Under the pieces are notes generated by a model. The model ran no database searches. It was given only the letters and a program-made list of their open reading frames with translations, and was not told the DNA's origin. The translations under genes and the position numbers were made by a program. A DNA stretch of 24,168 nucleotides from an uncultured Roseiflexaceae bacterium (GTDB taxonomy: Bacteria; Chloroflexota; Chloroflexia; Chloroflexales; Roseiflexaceae): NCBI GenBank assembly GCA_937988885.1, contig CALKHR010000093.1:1-24168 (forward strand), given 5' to 3'. Shown piece by piece: positions 7,108 through 14,561 of the stretch; the stretch's first letter is position 1; every line of letters begins with the position of its first letter.

Positions 7108-9912
7108 ATGAGCGACTTTTCGCTGTTCCACGGCCCAAATGCGGGCTACGTGATCGAACTATACGAGCAGTATCGGAAGGACCCCAACTCGGTCGATCCG
7201 GCTACTCGCACGTTTTTTGAGCAATGGACGCCGCCACAGGACAACGCTGTTCCGACCGATCATAAAACAGAGCAGCCAACTTCTGTCGCTTCGATCGATA
7301 TTGATCGTACTGTCGGTGCCGCACGGCTGATTCGCTATATCCGCGAACTCGGCCATCTCGCAGCCAATATCAACCCGCTCGACGACCCTCCGCCGCTCGC
7401 ACCAGGCTTGCAGCCGAGCGTACACGGCATCACCGATGATGATCTGCGCAATATGCCAGCCGAAATCGTGCGTGGGCCATTGGTTGCCAATTCTCAAAAC
7501 GCCTTCGAGGCCGTCGAGAAGCTCCGTGAGGCGTACTGCGGCACGATTGCCTACGAAACAGACCATATTCAAATCTACGAGGAACGCGCTTGGATTCGTG
7601 ATGCTGTCGAGAGCAAGCGGTTCTTCTACGGCCTTGAAGGCGGTCGCAAATACGAACTTCTCCAGCGCCTCACCGAGGTGGAGACGTTCGAGCGTTACCT
7701 GCACCAGACCTTCGTGGGGCAGAAGCGCTTCTCGATCGAAGGCTGCGATATGCTCGTGCCGATGCTCGATTCGATCATCCGAAACGCAGCAGCGGCAGGC
7801 ACGCACGAAGTGGTGATAGGTATGGCCCACCGTGGCCGCCTCAACGTGCTCGCGCACGTGCTTGGCAAGCCCTACTCCGCCATTCTCTCGGAATTCCTCG
7901 CCGCCAACCGCGATACCAGTGTCGCAACCTCCAACCGCGATCACATCGGCTGGCTCGGCGATGTGAAATATCACTTGGGCGCTCGCAAAGCCTACCGCGA
8001 TAGTGGCGTCGAATCGATGCCGATCACGCTGGTGCCGAACCCAAGCCACCTCGAATTCGTCAACCCGGTCGTCGAGGGTCGCGCACGCGCCGCCCAGGAA
8101 CGCCGCGATCACCCAGGCGCGCCGCTCTACAACCGACGCACCTCGCTGGCGATCCTGATCCATGGCGATGCCGCCTTCCCCGGCCAAGGCATTGTGGCCG
8201 AGACCCTCAACCTCTCGCAGTTGAAGGGCTACACGACGGGCGGCACGATCCACATCATCACCAACAACCAGGTCGGCTTCACCACCGACCCGAACGATGC
8301 TCGCTCAACCCTCTACGCCAGCGACCTGGCCAAGGGCTTCGAGATCCCGATCGTCCACGTGAATGCCGACGATGTGCTGGGCTGTATCGCCGTGGCACGT
8401 ATGGCTCACGCCTACCGCGAGCAGTTCGGCAAGGACTTCCTGATCGATTTGGTGGGCTACCGCCGCTGGGGCCACAACGAGGGTGACGAGCCGAGCTTCA
8501 CGCAGCCCAAGCTCTACAACAAGATCAACCAGCACCCGACGGTGCGCCAGATCTGGGCCGACCAACTGGTGAAGGAAGGGCGCATCAGCCCAGAGGTGCC
8601 CGATCAACTGATCGCAGAGGTGACCGAGCGGCTTCAAGAGGCTCGCCGCGAGGCCGAAAAGAACCCTCAGCTGACCGAGCCACCGCCGCTGCCTCCGCCC
8701 GGTATCGCTCGCCGCACCAAAACCGCCGTGCCAGCCGAGTTGCTACGAGAGCTCAACGAAGCATTGCTCAACTGGCCCAAGGACTTCAAACCGCACCCTC
8801 GCCTTGCACGCACACTGGAGCGTCGCCGTACCGGCTTGGATCAAAAAGGCGGCATCGACTGGGGCCACGCGGAAGCGTTGGCCTTCGCGTCGCTCTTGGC
8901 CGATGGAGTGCCGATCCGCCTCAGCGGCCAGGACAGCGAGCGCGGTACGTTTAGCCACCGTCACGCAGTCCTCCACGATGTTGAAAACGGTAGCACCTGG
9001 ATCGGTCTGCAGGCACTCCCGCAGGCCCGTAGTTCCTTTGCCGTCTACAACAGTTCGCTCTCGGAGAACGCTACATTGGGCTTCGAGTACGGCTACAGCG
9101 CACACGCCCCCAACGCCTTGGTGATCTGGGAGGCGCAGTTCGGCGATTTCGCCAACGGTGCTCAGGTCATCATCGACCAGTTTATCGTCTCGGGGCGCAA
9201 GAAGTGGGGCCAGATCCCCGCATTGGTGCTGTTGCTGCCGCACGGCTACGAGGGCCAAGGGCCGGAGCACTCCAGCGCGCGACTCGAACGCTTCTTGCAG
9301 TTGGCCGCTGAGGATAACATTCGCGTCGCCAACCTGACCAGCGCCGCGCAATACTTCCACCTGCTGCGTCGCCAGGCGCTCCTGCTCGATAGCGACCCGC
9401 GCCCGCTGATCATCATGACACCCAAGAGTCTGCTGCGTCATCCGCAGGCGGCCTCCTCCCTGTCCGATCTGTCGGAGGGCGGCTTCCAACGCGTGATCGA
9501 CGATGCCAACGCCCGCAAGCGCCCCAACGAGGTCACACGGTTGGTGCTGTGCAGCGGCAAGGTGTACATCGACCTGATCAACTCGCCGAGCTACACCGCC
9601 TCGCCCGAGATCGCCATCGCGCGCATCGAGGAACTGTACTCGTTCCCAGCCGACGAACTACGCGAGCTGATCGCAGGCTATCCATCGCTCACCGAAGTGG
9701 TTTGGCTCCAGGAAGAACCACGCAATATGGGTGCTTGGAGCTATATCGAGCCGCTGCTACGCGAACTGGTTGGGCCGAACATCCCCATCCAGTACGTGGG
9801 TCGCGCCGCATCGGCCAGCACTGCCGAAGGGTCGCTCTCGCAGCACACCATGGAGCAAGCGCGCATCATCGCCGAAGCACTCCAAACGACGGCACAGCCC
9901 GTCGCATCCTAG
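7108..9912 (+). CDS. sucA: 2-oxoglutarate dehydrogenase E1 component (thiamine diphosphate-dependent)
   Basis: 934 residues, the normal length for this family. It decarboxylates 2-oxoglutarate and passes the succinyl group to the lipoyl domain of E2 (sucB, next gene) in the citric acid cycle. The N-terminus carries the usual E1o helix (GPNAGYVIELYEQYRKDP). The E1 core shows MAHRGRLNVL (~239-248), the thiamine diphosphate motif from GDAAFPGQG (353-361) to TNNQVGFTT (385-393), and the transketolase-like C-terminal half with GQDSERGTFSHRH (607-619). The start at 7108 has GGAAGAGGA (7091-7099) eight bases upstream. It is not fused to an acyltransferase domain, unlike actinobacterial KGD. A hairpin and a separate promoter lie between it and sucB. 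The E3 gene (lpd) is not in the window. Confidence 0.97.
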   Translation: MSDFSLFHGPNAGYVIELYEQYRKDPNSVDPATRTFFEQWTPPQDNAVPTDHKTEQPTSVASIDIDRTVGAARLIRYIRELGHLAANINPLDDPPPLAPGLQPSVHGITDDDLRNMPAEIVRGPLVANSQNAFEAVEKLREAYCGTIAYETDHIQIYEERAWIRDAVESKRFFYGLEGGRKYELLQRLTEVETFERYLHQTFVGQKRFSIEGCDMLVPMLDSIIRNAAAAGTHEVVIGMAHRGRLNVLAHVLGKPYSAILSEFLAANRDTSVATSNRDHIGWLGDVKYHLGARKAYRDSGVESMPITLVPNPSHLEFVNPVVEGRARAAQERRDHPGAPLYNRRTSLAILIHGDAAFPGQGIVAETLNLSQLKGYTTGGTIHIITNNQVGFTTDPNDARSTLYASDLAKGFEIPIVHVNADDVLGCIAVARMAHAYREQFGKDFLIDLVGYRRWGHNEGDEPSFTQPKLYNKINQHPTVRQIWADQLVKEGRISPEVPDQLIAEVTERLQEARREAEKNPQLTEPPPLPPPGIARRTKTAVPAELLRELNEALLNWPKDFKPHPRLARTLERRRTGLDQKGGIDWGHAEALAFASLLADGVPIRLSGQDSERGTFSHRHAVLHDVENGSTWIGLQALPQARSSFAVYNSSLSENATLGFEYGYSAHAPNALVIWEAQFGDFANGAQVIIDQFIVSGRKKWGQIPALVLLLPHGYEGQGPEHSSARLERFLQLAAEDNIRVANLTSAAQYFHLLRRQALLLDSDPRPLIIMTPKSLLRHPQAASSLSDLSEGGFQRVIDDANARKRPNEVTRLVLCSGKVYIDLINSPSYTASPEIAIARIEELYSFPADELRELIAGYPSLTEVVWLQEEPRNMGAWSYIEPLLRELVGPNIPIQYVGRAASASTAEGSLSQHTMEQARIIAEALQTTAQPVAS

Positions 9913-9919
9913 GACACCG

Positions 9920-9972
9920 TCGGGAAGCACTCCGACAGAGGGCGTATCAGCCTCTGTTGCGGTGCTTCCCGA
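9920..9972 (+). terminator. Long hairpin between sucA and sucB
   Basis: An 11-bp outer stem (9920-9930 with 9962-9972) encloses an inner 7-bp stem (9935-9941 with 9951-9957). It begins eight bases after the sucA stop. There is no T-run, so it may attenuate or terminate sucA transcripts or protect their 3' ends. Confidence 0.55.
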
Positions 9973-9994
9973 ATGAACATACTCAACCGACGTT

Positions 9995-10023
9995 TTGAAC
10001 ATTGATACAATTGTTACTATAAC
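9995..10023 (+). promoter_or_regulatory. Promoter of sucB
   Basis: TTGAAC (9995-10000), a 17-base spacer and TATAAC (10018-10023). Transcription would begin near 10030, so the leader before the ATG at 10042 is only about 12 bases and barely includes the GGAG at 10031-10034. Confidence 0.65.
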
Positions 10024-10041
10024 AGGAACTGGAGCAAAACC

Positions 10042-11304
10042 ATGGCTGTTGAGATTCGCGTCCCAGCGCTCGGCGAGTCCATCGTCGAGGCGACCGTCGG
10101 TCACTGGCTGAAAAAAGAGGGTGACACGGTAACCGCAGGGGAAGCGTTGATCGAGCTTGAGACCGATAAGGTCAATATCGAAGTTACCGCCGAGACGAGT
10201 GGCACGCTTGTCTCGATCGCCAAACAAGAGGGCGAGAACGTGGCGATCGGCGATGTGCTCGGGAGCATCGATGCTAGTGGCGCGGCTGCCAGCGCCCCGA
10301 CACCAGCCGCACCGGAGCCGCAAGCCGCAGCGCCCGCCGCACCCGCAGCGCCCGCCGCACCCGCCACGCCAGCCGAGCAAGCGGCTGCCAAAGCGCCTGT
10401 CACACCTGTGGCACAGCGCATCGCCAACCAGCAGGGCGTTGATCTGGGCAGCATCGCCGGGAGCGGCCCTGGTGGACGCATCACCAAGGGCGATGTTGTT
10501 GCAGCGAGCAAACCCGCAGCGCCAGCCGCGCCTGCCGCACCAGCACCAGCCGCGCCTGCAGCCCCCGCCGCATCCAAGCCCGCACCTGCTGTGGCATCCA
10601 GCAACGGTCGTGAGGAGCGCATTCGCATGTCGCGCCGTCGCCAGACCATCGCCGCGCGCTTGGTAGAAGCGCAGCACGTCGCTGCGATGCTGACGACCTT
10701 CAACGAGGTCGATATGAGCGCCGTGATGGAACTGCGCAAGCGCCGCCGCGATTCCTTCAAGGAGCGCCACGGCGTGGGCCTGGGCTTTATGTCGTTCTTC
10801 ACCAAGGCGACCATCGGCGCGCTCAAAGCCTTCCCGCTGTTGAACGCCGAGATCCAGGGCGACGAGATCGTCGTCAAGCACTACTACGACATTGGTATCG
10901 CTGTGGGCACCGATGAGGGCTTGGTGGTACCGGTGGTGCGCGACGCCGACCGCAAGAGCTTCGCGGAGATCGAGCGCGAGATCGCCGACCTGGCAGGGCG
11001 CGCCCGCGCTGGCAAACTCGGCCTGGCCGATCTGCAGGGCGGCACCTTCACCATCACCAACGGTGGCGTGTACGGCTCGCTGATGTCCACCCCGATCTTG
11101 AACACGCCGCAGGTCGGTATCCTGGGCATGCACAAGATCCAGGAGCGTCCAGTCGCCGTCAATGGCGAAGTGGTCATTCGACCAATGATGTATCTCGCGC
11201 TATCGTACGATCACCGGATTGTGGATGGAAGCGAGGCAGTGCGCTTCTTGGTGCGCATCAAGGAGTTGATTGAGGATCCCGAAGCACTACTGCTCGAAGG
11301 CTAA
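10042..11304 (+). CDS. sucB: 2-oxoglutarate dehydrogenase E2, dihydrolipoyllysine-residue succinyltransferase
   Basis: 420 residues. The lipoyl domain spans ~1-77 and its lipoylated lysine is K43 in ELETDKVNIEV. An Ala/Pro linker follows, then the E3/E1-binding domain (~119-152: PVTPVAQRIANQQGVDLGS through GPGGRITKGDV), a second Ala/Pro linker, and the catalytic acyltransferase domain (~190-420) with the active-site motif YDHRIVDG (H391, D395). It forms the multimeric core of the complex and transfers succinyl from lipoyl to CoA. It has one lipoyl domain, as is usual for E2o, and an E1o gene next door, so E2o is preferred over E2 of pyruvate or branched-chain complexes. GGAG at 10031-10034 supports the start. 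The first linker DNA contains an exact 18-bp tandem duplication. Confidence 0.95.
   Translation: MAVEIRVPALGESIVEATVGHWLKKEGDTVTAGEALIELETDKVNIEVTAETSGTLVSIAKQEGENVAIGDVLGSIDASGAAASAPTPAAPEPQAAAPAAPAAPAAPATPAEQAAAKAPVTPVAQRIANQQGVDLGSIAGSGPGGRITKGDVVAASKPAAPAAPAAPAPAAPAAPAASKPAPAVASSNGREERIRMSRRRQTIAARLVEAQHVAAMLTTFNEVDMSAVMELRKRRRDSFKERHGVGLGFMSFFTKATIGALKAFPLLNAEIQGDEIVVKHYYDIGIAVGTDEGLVVPVVRDADRKSFAEIEREIADLAGRARAGKLGLADLQGGTFTITNGGVYGSLMSTPILNTPQVGILGMHKIQERPVAVNGEVVIRPMMYLALSYDHRIVDGSEAVRFLVRIKELIEDPEALLLEG
10327..10362 (+). repeat. 18-bp exact tandem duplication in the sucB linker
   Basis: The unit GCAGCGCCCGCCGCACCC occurs twice in direct succession and encodes Ala-Ala-Pro repeats of the flexible linker after the lipoyl domain. 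Such linkers tolerate slippage in length. Confidence 0.85.
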
Positions 11305-11317
11305 ACGATAGGTTGAA

Positions 11318-11354
11318 GGAAATAGCGATTGGTTTACGGCCAATCGCTATTTCC
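11318..11354. terminator. Convergent terminator between sucB and the sigma operon
   Basis: A perfect 15-bp stem (11318-11332 with 11340-11354) with a 7-base loop lies between two converging genes. The TAG stop and last codons of the minus-strand bactofilin-like gene lie inside the right arm. Neither side has a long T-run. Confidence 0.7.
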
Positions 11355-12282
11355 CTGGTGCAGCGTTCCACAACGCATCCGAGCCAAGCAAACCACCCCG
11401 GCTCAGCAGCACAGCGCCCAAGCCTGGGCTGGCCACAAGGTAGAAGAGCGCCAGGCCCGCCAATGGCATAATCATCACACAAACCGCCACCAGCAAAGCC
11501 AAGCCACCTGCCACAATCAGCGTCTTGCGCTCAGGGGCAACCAGTTCCTGACCGACTACAACACCGAACGAGCGCGCCAAGGTCGCCATCCCAAGCACAT
11601 ACGGAAGTTGGAGCGCCAGGGCCAACACCAATAAGATGGGCATCCCGATCAGGGAAGCGACTAACAGCGTGCCGAGCGGCAGCATCGATACGGCAAGCAC
11701 CACGGTTGTAAGCAGACCAAAACCTGTGGCCTGTGCCGTACGATTCCGCAGCATCAACGCTGAACGTGCTGTGCGGTGCGGCCAGAACGCAATGCTCAAC
11801 ACGCAGCACGCCAGCAAGAACACACCCATCACCAACCCAATCAACACACGCCCGATCGCGCTATCGTTGGCATTCACCGTGGATGGCGAAAAAATATCAA
11901 AAATATTCGCCAGAGCAGCGCTGCCCTCTCCGCCACGGATCAATTGCCCACCGATCGCCGCATTCGGATCGAGTTCCAAGCCAGCACCCAAGGCCATCAC
12001 ATGGCCGTGAACCTGTGCGGTGTTGGCGATCGTCACATTGCCGCTGTAGCTCACGACATCGCCCATCACCGTGCCGTTGATCTCGATATTGCCACTCCAC
12101 GTCGTCACATCGCCGGTTACAACGCCGTCCACACGAACCGAGCGTGTCGTGGTTGCGAGATCGCCCTCGTATGTCTCGCCAGCTGGTACAACAAGCGTAT
12201 CGTCTTCAGACGATTGCGCAGCCACGTCATACGGTAGCAGCAAGCTTAAAAAAACAATCAACGCGAATATGCGCCATTTCAT
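11347..12282 (-). CDS. Secreted bactofilin-like (polymer-forming) domain protein with membrane helices
   Basis: 311 residues from the ATG at 12282. A longer ORF starts upstream, but only this start yields a clean signal peptide (MKWRIFALIVFLSLLLPYDVAAQ, cleavage ~22) and has GGAG upstream. Residues ~35-115 are short beta-helix-type repeats (VDGVVTGDVTTWSGNIEI, NGTVMGDVVSYSGNVTI, TAQVHGHVMALGAG), as in bactofilin/DUF583 proteins. The C-terminal ~170 residues carry about four to five hydrophobic helices. Unlike classical cytoplasmic bactofilins, the repeats would face outward. It is the third gene of the sigma operon, four bases after the anti-sigma-like gene, so it is likely co-regulated and may act in or report on the envelope. 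The exact role is unknown. Confidence 0.8.
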   Translation of the reverse strand: MKWRIFALIVFLSLLLPYDVAAQSSEDDTLVVPAGETYEGDLATTTRSVRVDGVVTGDVTTWSGNIEINGTVMGDVVSYSGNVTIANTAQVHGHVMALGAGLELDPNAAIGGQLIRGGEGSAALANIFDIFSPSTVNANDSAIGRVLIGLVMGVFLLACCVLSIAFWPHRTARSALMLRNRTAQATGFGLLTTVVLAVSMLPLGTLLVASLIGMPILLVLALALQLPYVLGMATLARSFGVVVGQELVAPERKTLIVAGGLALLVAVCVMIMPLAGLALFYLVASPGLGAVLLSRGGLLGSDALWNAAPGK

Positions 12283-12286
12283 GCCA

Positions 12287-12757
12287 CTACTTCTCCGCGT
12301 ACACATACAATGGGGCAGGCAACAGACGCCACCACAACCATCCACCAGCCAGCATTGCCGCCATACAGGCAAGCATCACTGGCCAACCGAGCAATGTCAA
12401 TATCCGAATCATTGGTTTTGCGAGTAAATGCAGGCCTAATAACACTTGGCTGATACCTTGAGAGCCATCGCCAAACAAAAACGCCAAGCTTGGATTCCCG
12501 CTGAACACCCCCACCATACCAATCAATGCCACGAGAACGAAACCACACGCAATAAACAGCGAGATGAGGGTGCGAATACGGGCGCGCTTGGCCTGCTGTA
12601 AAGCCGCTATTCTCGGCGCAGTTTTAGGTAAACGCCGAACCGAGCGCGTCACCAAATCGGGAGGTGGCGAGATCGGCATCAGCGCTTCGCCTAACAACTG
12701 TCGCATTAGTGCGTCAGCACCTTCTTCATTTACGACACGGTTGTCTCGGCTTGCCAT
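12287..12757 (-). CDS. Putative anti-sigma factor (membrane protein, no zinc motif)
   Basis: 156 residues. The gene overlaps the end of the sigma factor gene by 28 bases, with GAGGAG about eight bases before its ATG. The first ~60 residues are charged and cytoplasmic (ALMRQLLGEALMPISPPPDLVTRSVRRLP). Two or three hydrophobic segments follow: ~63-87, then ~105-120 and ~120-145. The order sigma then small membrane protein, and the PPPDL stretch common in short sigma-partner proteins, suggest that it tethers and inhibits the ECF sigma factor at the membrane. The HxxxCxxC signature of zinc-binding anti-sigma domains is absent, so the assignment depends on context. It could instead be an unrelated membrane subunit of the operon. 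Confidence 0.65.
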   Translation of the reverse strand: MASRDNRVVNEEGADALMRQLLGEALMPISPPPDLVTRSVRRLPKTAPRIAALQQAKRARIRTLISLFIACGFVLVALIGMVGVFSGNPSLAFLFGDGSQGISQVLLGLHLLAKPMIRILTLLGWPVMLACMAAMLAGGWLWWRLLPAPLYVYAEK

Positions 12758-13311
12758 AACTCTTGCTCCTCAGGGCCGAGTCGTTCGGCCAACATATTTC
12801 GGGCACGATGCAAGCGCGTCTTCAAGGCACTTTGCGTCAACCCAGTCACTTGTGCGATCTCCTCGTATGAGAGATCTTGCCAGTATCGCAAGACTAATAC
12901 CAAGCGATAATGGTCAGGTAGGTTCCGCAATGCCGACTGTACCTGATCTTGGCGTTCCCGCTCAAGCGCAGTACGTTCAGGGCCACGTTCTCGGCTCGGC
13001 ATGGTGTATGCAACATCATCGAGCGTGAGCCATGCGAACCGCCGACGCCGTAGCCTATCAATGCAGTAGTTCGAGGCAATCGACAAAAGCCATGTTGAAA
13101 AGCGCCGTGAGCGATCAAAACTCTCTAGGCGCGTGTAAGCTCGTAAGAAGATCTCTTGGGAAGCATCTTCGGCATCTTGCGCATTCCCCAGCATACGGTA
13201 GGTAAGGTTGTACACCGCACCCGCATAACGATGCATCAGCTGACTGAATGCGAACTGATCGCCTGTAAGCGCCTGTTCGATCCAAGTGATCTCTTCGGCC
13301 TGAACCTCCAT
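12730..13311 (-). CDS. ECF (extracytoplasmic function) RNA polymerase sigma factor
   Basis: 193 residues. Region 2 covers ~20-90 (FSQLMHRYAGAVYNLTYRML, DAEDASQEIFLRAYTRLESF, FSTWLLSIASNYCIDRLRRR). Region 4 covers ~125-175 (LPDHYRLVLVLRYWQDLSYEEIA, then a helix-turn-helix QVTGLTQSALKTRLHRARNML). There are no region 1 or 3 sequences, as expected for sigma-70 group 4 of the RpoE/SigW type. The start has AGGTGA (13318-13323) six bases away. It heads a three-gene operon with an anti-sigma-like protein and a secreted bactofilin-like protein. The upstream ECF-type promoter suggests that it activates its own operon. The inducing signal is unknown; cell-envelope stress is an inference. Confidence 0.95.
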   Translation of the reverse strand: MEVQAEEITWIEQALTGDQFAFSQLMHRYAGAVYNLTYRMLGNAQDAEDASQEIFLRAYTRLESFDRSRRFSTWLLSIASNYCIDRLRRRRFAWLTLDDVAYTMPSRERGPERTALERERQDQVQSALRNLPDHYRLVLVLRYWQDLSYEEIAQVTGLTQSALKTRLHRARNMLAERLGPEEQELWQAETTVS

Positions 13312-13337
13312 ACTGCGTCACCTATCTTGCATTAATC

Positions 13338-13364
13338 TACGTAAAGTAGTGCGAGAAAGTTTCC
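13338..13364 (-). promoter_or_regulatory. ECF-type promoter of the sigma operon (probably autoregulatory)
   Basis: Read on the minus strand: GGAAAC (13364-13359), a 17-base spacer and CGTA (13341-13338). This matches the AAC -35 and CGTA -10 pattern of SigW-type ECF promoters. Transcription would start ~13330, leaving a leader of about 20 bases that contains the AGGTGA ribosome site. Confidence 0.7.
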
Positions 13365-13448
13365 ATGAACTTTAACCGTTTTGCGACATTAACGTATTTG
13401 GCTTCAGAATAAATACGTCGAGGCTGCCGCAACGCTCTGACGATGTGC

Positions 13449-13475
13449 TTGAGGTAACGCCAGAGACCGTATAAT
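13449..13475 (+). promoter_or_regulatory. Candidate promoter of the UPF0158-like gene
   Basis: A perfect TATAAT (13470-13475) is preceded by TTGAGG (13449-13454) at a short 15-base spacing. If used, it gives a leader of about 198 bases. Confidence 0.5.
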
Positions 13476-13679
13476 GGTGCGGAATTCTGAAATCCGCAAG
13501 TGATACGATACTGTGATCGAGTTGAGCAGAAAAAATGCCTTCATCGCTTGCGAAACTACGATACATCGTGTACCATACCATCGGCTTATTGAAAGCCAAC
13601 TTGATGACGGCAGTCTCTACTCGCACACTTTAACAGGCCGTTCAGCAGGGCAGCTAACTGCCTAGGGGGGCTTAGGAAC

Positions 13680-13931
13680 GTGGCAGCCAGCTACAATCGT
13701 GAACAAATTCGTGCAGCTTTGGCACTTACGGACCCTGCGCTTAGCTCGTACCTCGATCTCGAAACAGGCCAGGTGATCCAGATCAACGACACTGATGAGA
13801 GCCCAGAAACCGAGCAACTCCGTAACAAAGTTATGGAGGGCTACGGCGAACGTTATCGTTACATTGCTGGGGGCAACCCAGCCGCCGATGATGCTGCAGT
13901 AACGACCTGGATGGAGGCAGAAGGTCTCTAA
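13680..13931 (+). CDS. Small UPF0158-like protein
   Basis: 83 residues from a GTG start, with AGGGGGG nine bases and a nearer AGGA upstream. The core (FT-like) helix REQIRAALALTDPALSSYLDLETGQVIQI resembles the N-terminal part of UPF0158 proteins, whose hallmark is a YLDLETGEV stretch, and the later YGERYRYIAG fits the second conserved block. Family members are usually longer, so this is a short version. It is acidic and has no signal or membrane segment, so it is cytoplasmic. The function of the family is unknown. It stands alone between a long leader and a convergent terminator, suggesting independent regulation. The family match is from pattern memory and moderate. Confidence 0.65.
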   Translation: MAASYNREQIRAALALTDPALSSYLDLETGQVIQINDTDESPETEQLRNKVMEGYGERYRYIAGGNPAADDAAVTTWMEAEGL

Positions 13932-13969
13932 ATCACACCCGCGGGTGAGATCTCCTTCCGCCTCTATTT

Positions 13970-13994
13970 GGGCGCCCGCCTCAAACGGGCGCCC
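13970..13994. terminator. Convergent terminator between the UPF0158-like gene and the thioesterase
   Basis: A perfect GC-rich 9-bp stem GGGCGCCCG/CGGGCGCCC with a 7-base loop. A T7 run lies 13 bases to the right, inside the 3' end of the minus-strand gene. A separate 12-base palindrome CACCCGCGGGTG lies at 13936-13947. Confidence 0.7.
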
Positions 13995-14003
13995 CGGGCT
14001 TCT

Positions 14004-14402
14004 TCACTTTTTTTCAGCCTTTTGGGCGACCCGCTCGAGAAACCGTGATCGCGAGACGATCGCGCGCTCGTGTGTCCCCTCCATCACCAAGTCGTGTGTA
14101 TCGTGTGCTTCCAGCCGGAAGCGCAGGATACGCTCCTCTACAGCGATCAGTTCCGCCCGAGCAATCACCCGGTTGCCTACCGGAGTTGCGGCCAAGTGTC
14201 GAACATCCACACGTGTCCCAACAGTGGTTTGGCCTTCGGAGAGCAGGGGCTGTACAGCTTGAAACGCTGCTTCCTCTAGGAGAGCGATCAGCCGGGGCGT
14301 GGCCAATACCTCGACCGCGCCACTCGCCACGGCAGCCGCAGTATCCTCGATAGCAACCACCAATTCTGTTGTTGCACTCACCCCAGGTGCTAGTGTTGGC
14401 AT
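14004..14402 (-). CDS. Hot-dog fold thioesterase, FlK (fluoroacetyl-CoA thioesterase)-like
   Basis: 132 residues from the ATG at 14402, chosen over one at 14447 because CAGGA lies five bases upstream and the protein then starts MPTLAPGVSATTELVV, as hot-dog proteins of this group do. The region VLATPRLIALLEEAA followed by GTRVDVRHLAATPVG places T35, E43 and H69 at exactly the spacings of the FlK triad T42, E50, H76. Members hydrolyse small acyl-CoAs. The fluoroacetyl specificity of FlK needs further residues that cannot be judged here, so the substrate is unknown. The gene lies 160 bases downstream of pgk on the same strand with a hairpin between, so co-transcription is uncertain. Confidence 0.8.
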   Translation of the reverse strand: MPTLAPGVSATTELVVAIEDTAAAVASGAVEVLATPRLIALLEEAAFQAVQPLLSEGQTTVGTRVDVRHLAATPVGNRVIARAELIAVEERILRFRLEAHDTHDLVMEGTHERAIVSRSRFLERVAQKAEKK

Positions 14403-14494
14403 GTTTTCCTGATCCTTATGAAACAAACAAGCGTGTACCAACCCCATACAAAGGCCGTAACGCCCAACGATGTATCGCTACCAGATCGCTTATG

Positions 14495-14531
14495 GTGTCC
14501 TTGATGGCACGTCGGTAACCATCAAGGACAC
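14495..14531 (-). terminator. Hairpin downstream of pgk
   Basis: A perfect 13-bp stem (14495-14507 with 14519-14531) and an 11-base loop lie 31 bases after the pgk stop. No T-run follows on the minus strand, so readthrough into the thioesterase gene is possible. Confidence 0.6.
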
Positions 14532-14561
14532 TGCTGACTGTAGAGCTTCTTTAGGTCGCGA

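Larger units (their letters stand above)
13312..13679. other. 368-base divergent intergenic region
   Basis: It holds the minus-strand ECF promoter near its left end and a plus-strand promoter at 13449-13475. Next come a start-site hairpin TGCGGA/TCCGCA (13478-13483 with 13493-13498) and, just before the downstream gene, a small hairpin GGCAG/CTGCC (13649-13653 with 13658-13662) followed by AGGGGGG. The minus ORF across 13372-13626 has no ribosome site and no recognisable protein pattern and is not called. Confidence 0.6.

Noticed and set aside
7017..7220. A 67-codon ORF overlapping the sucA start as a possible leader peptide
   Set aside because: It overlaps sucA by over 100 bases in another frame and has no Shine-Dalgarno sequence.
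9757..11133. A 458-codon minus-strand frame opposite sucA/sucB
   Set aside because: Gly/Cys/Arg repeats mirror the Ala/Pro linker DNA of sucB; an antisense artefact.
13372..13626. An 84-codon minus-strand ORF upstream of the sigma factor
   Set aside because: It contains the plus-strand promoter, has no ribosome site and no recognisable protein pattern.
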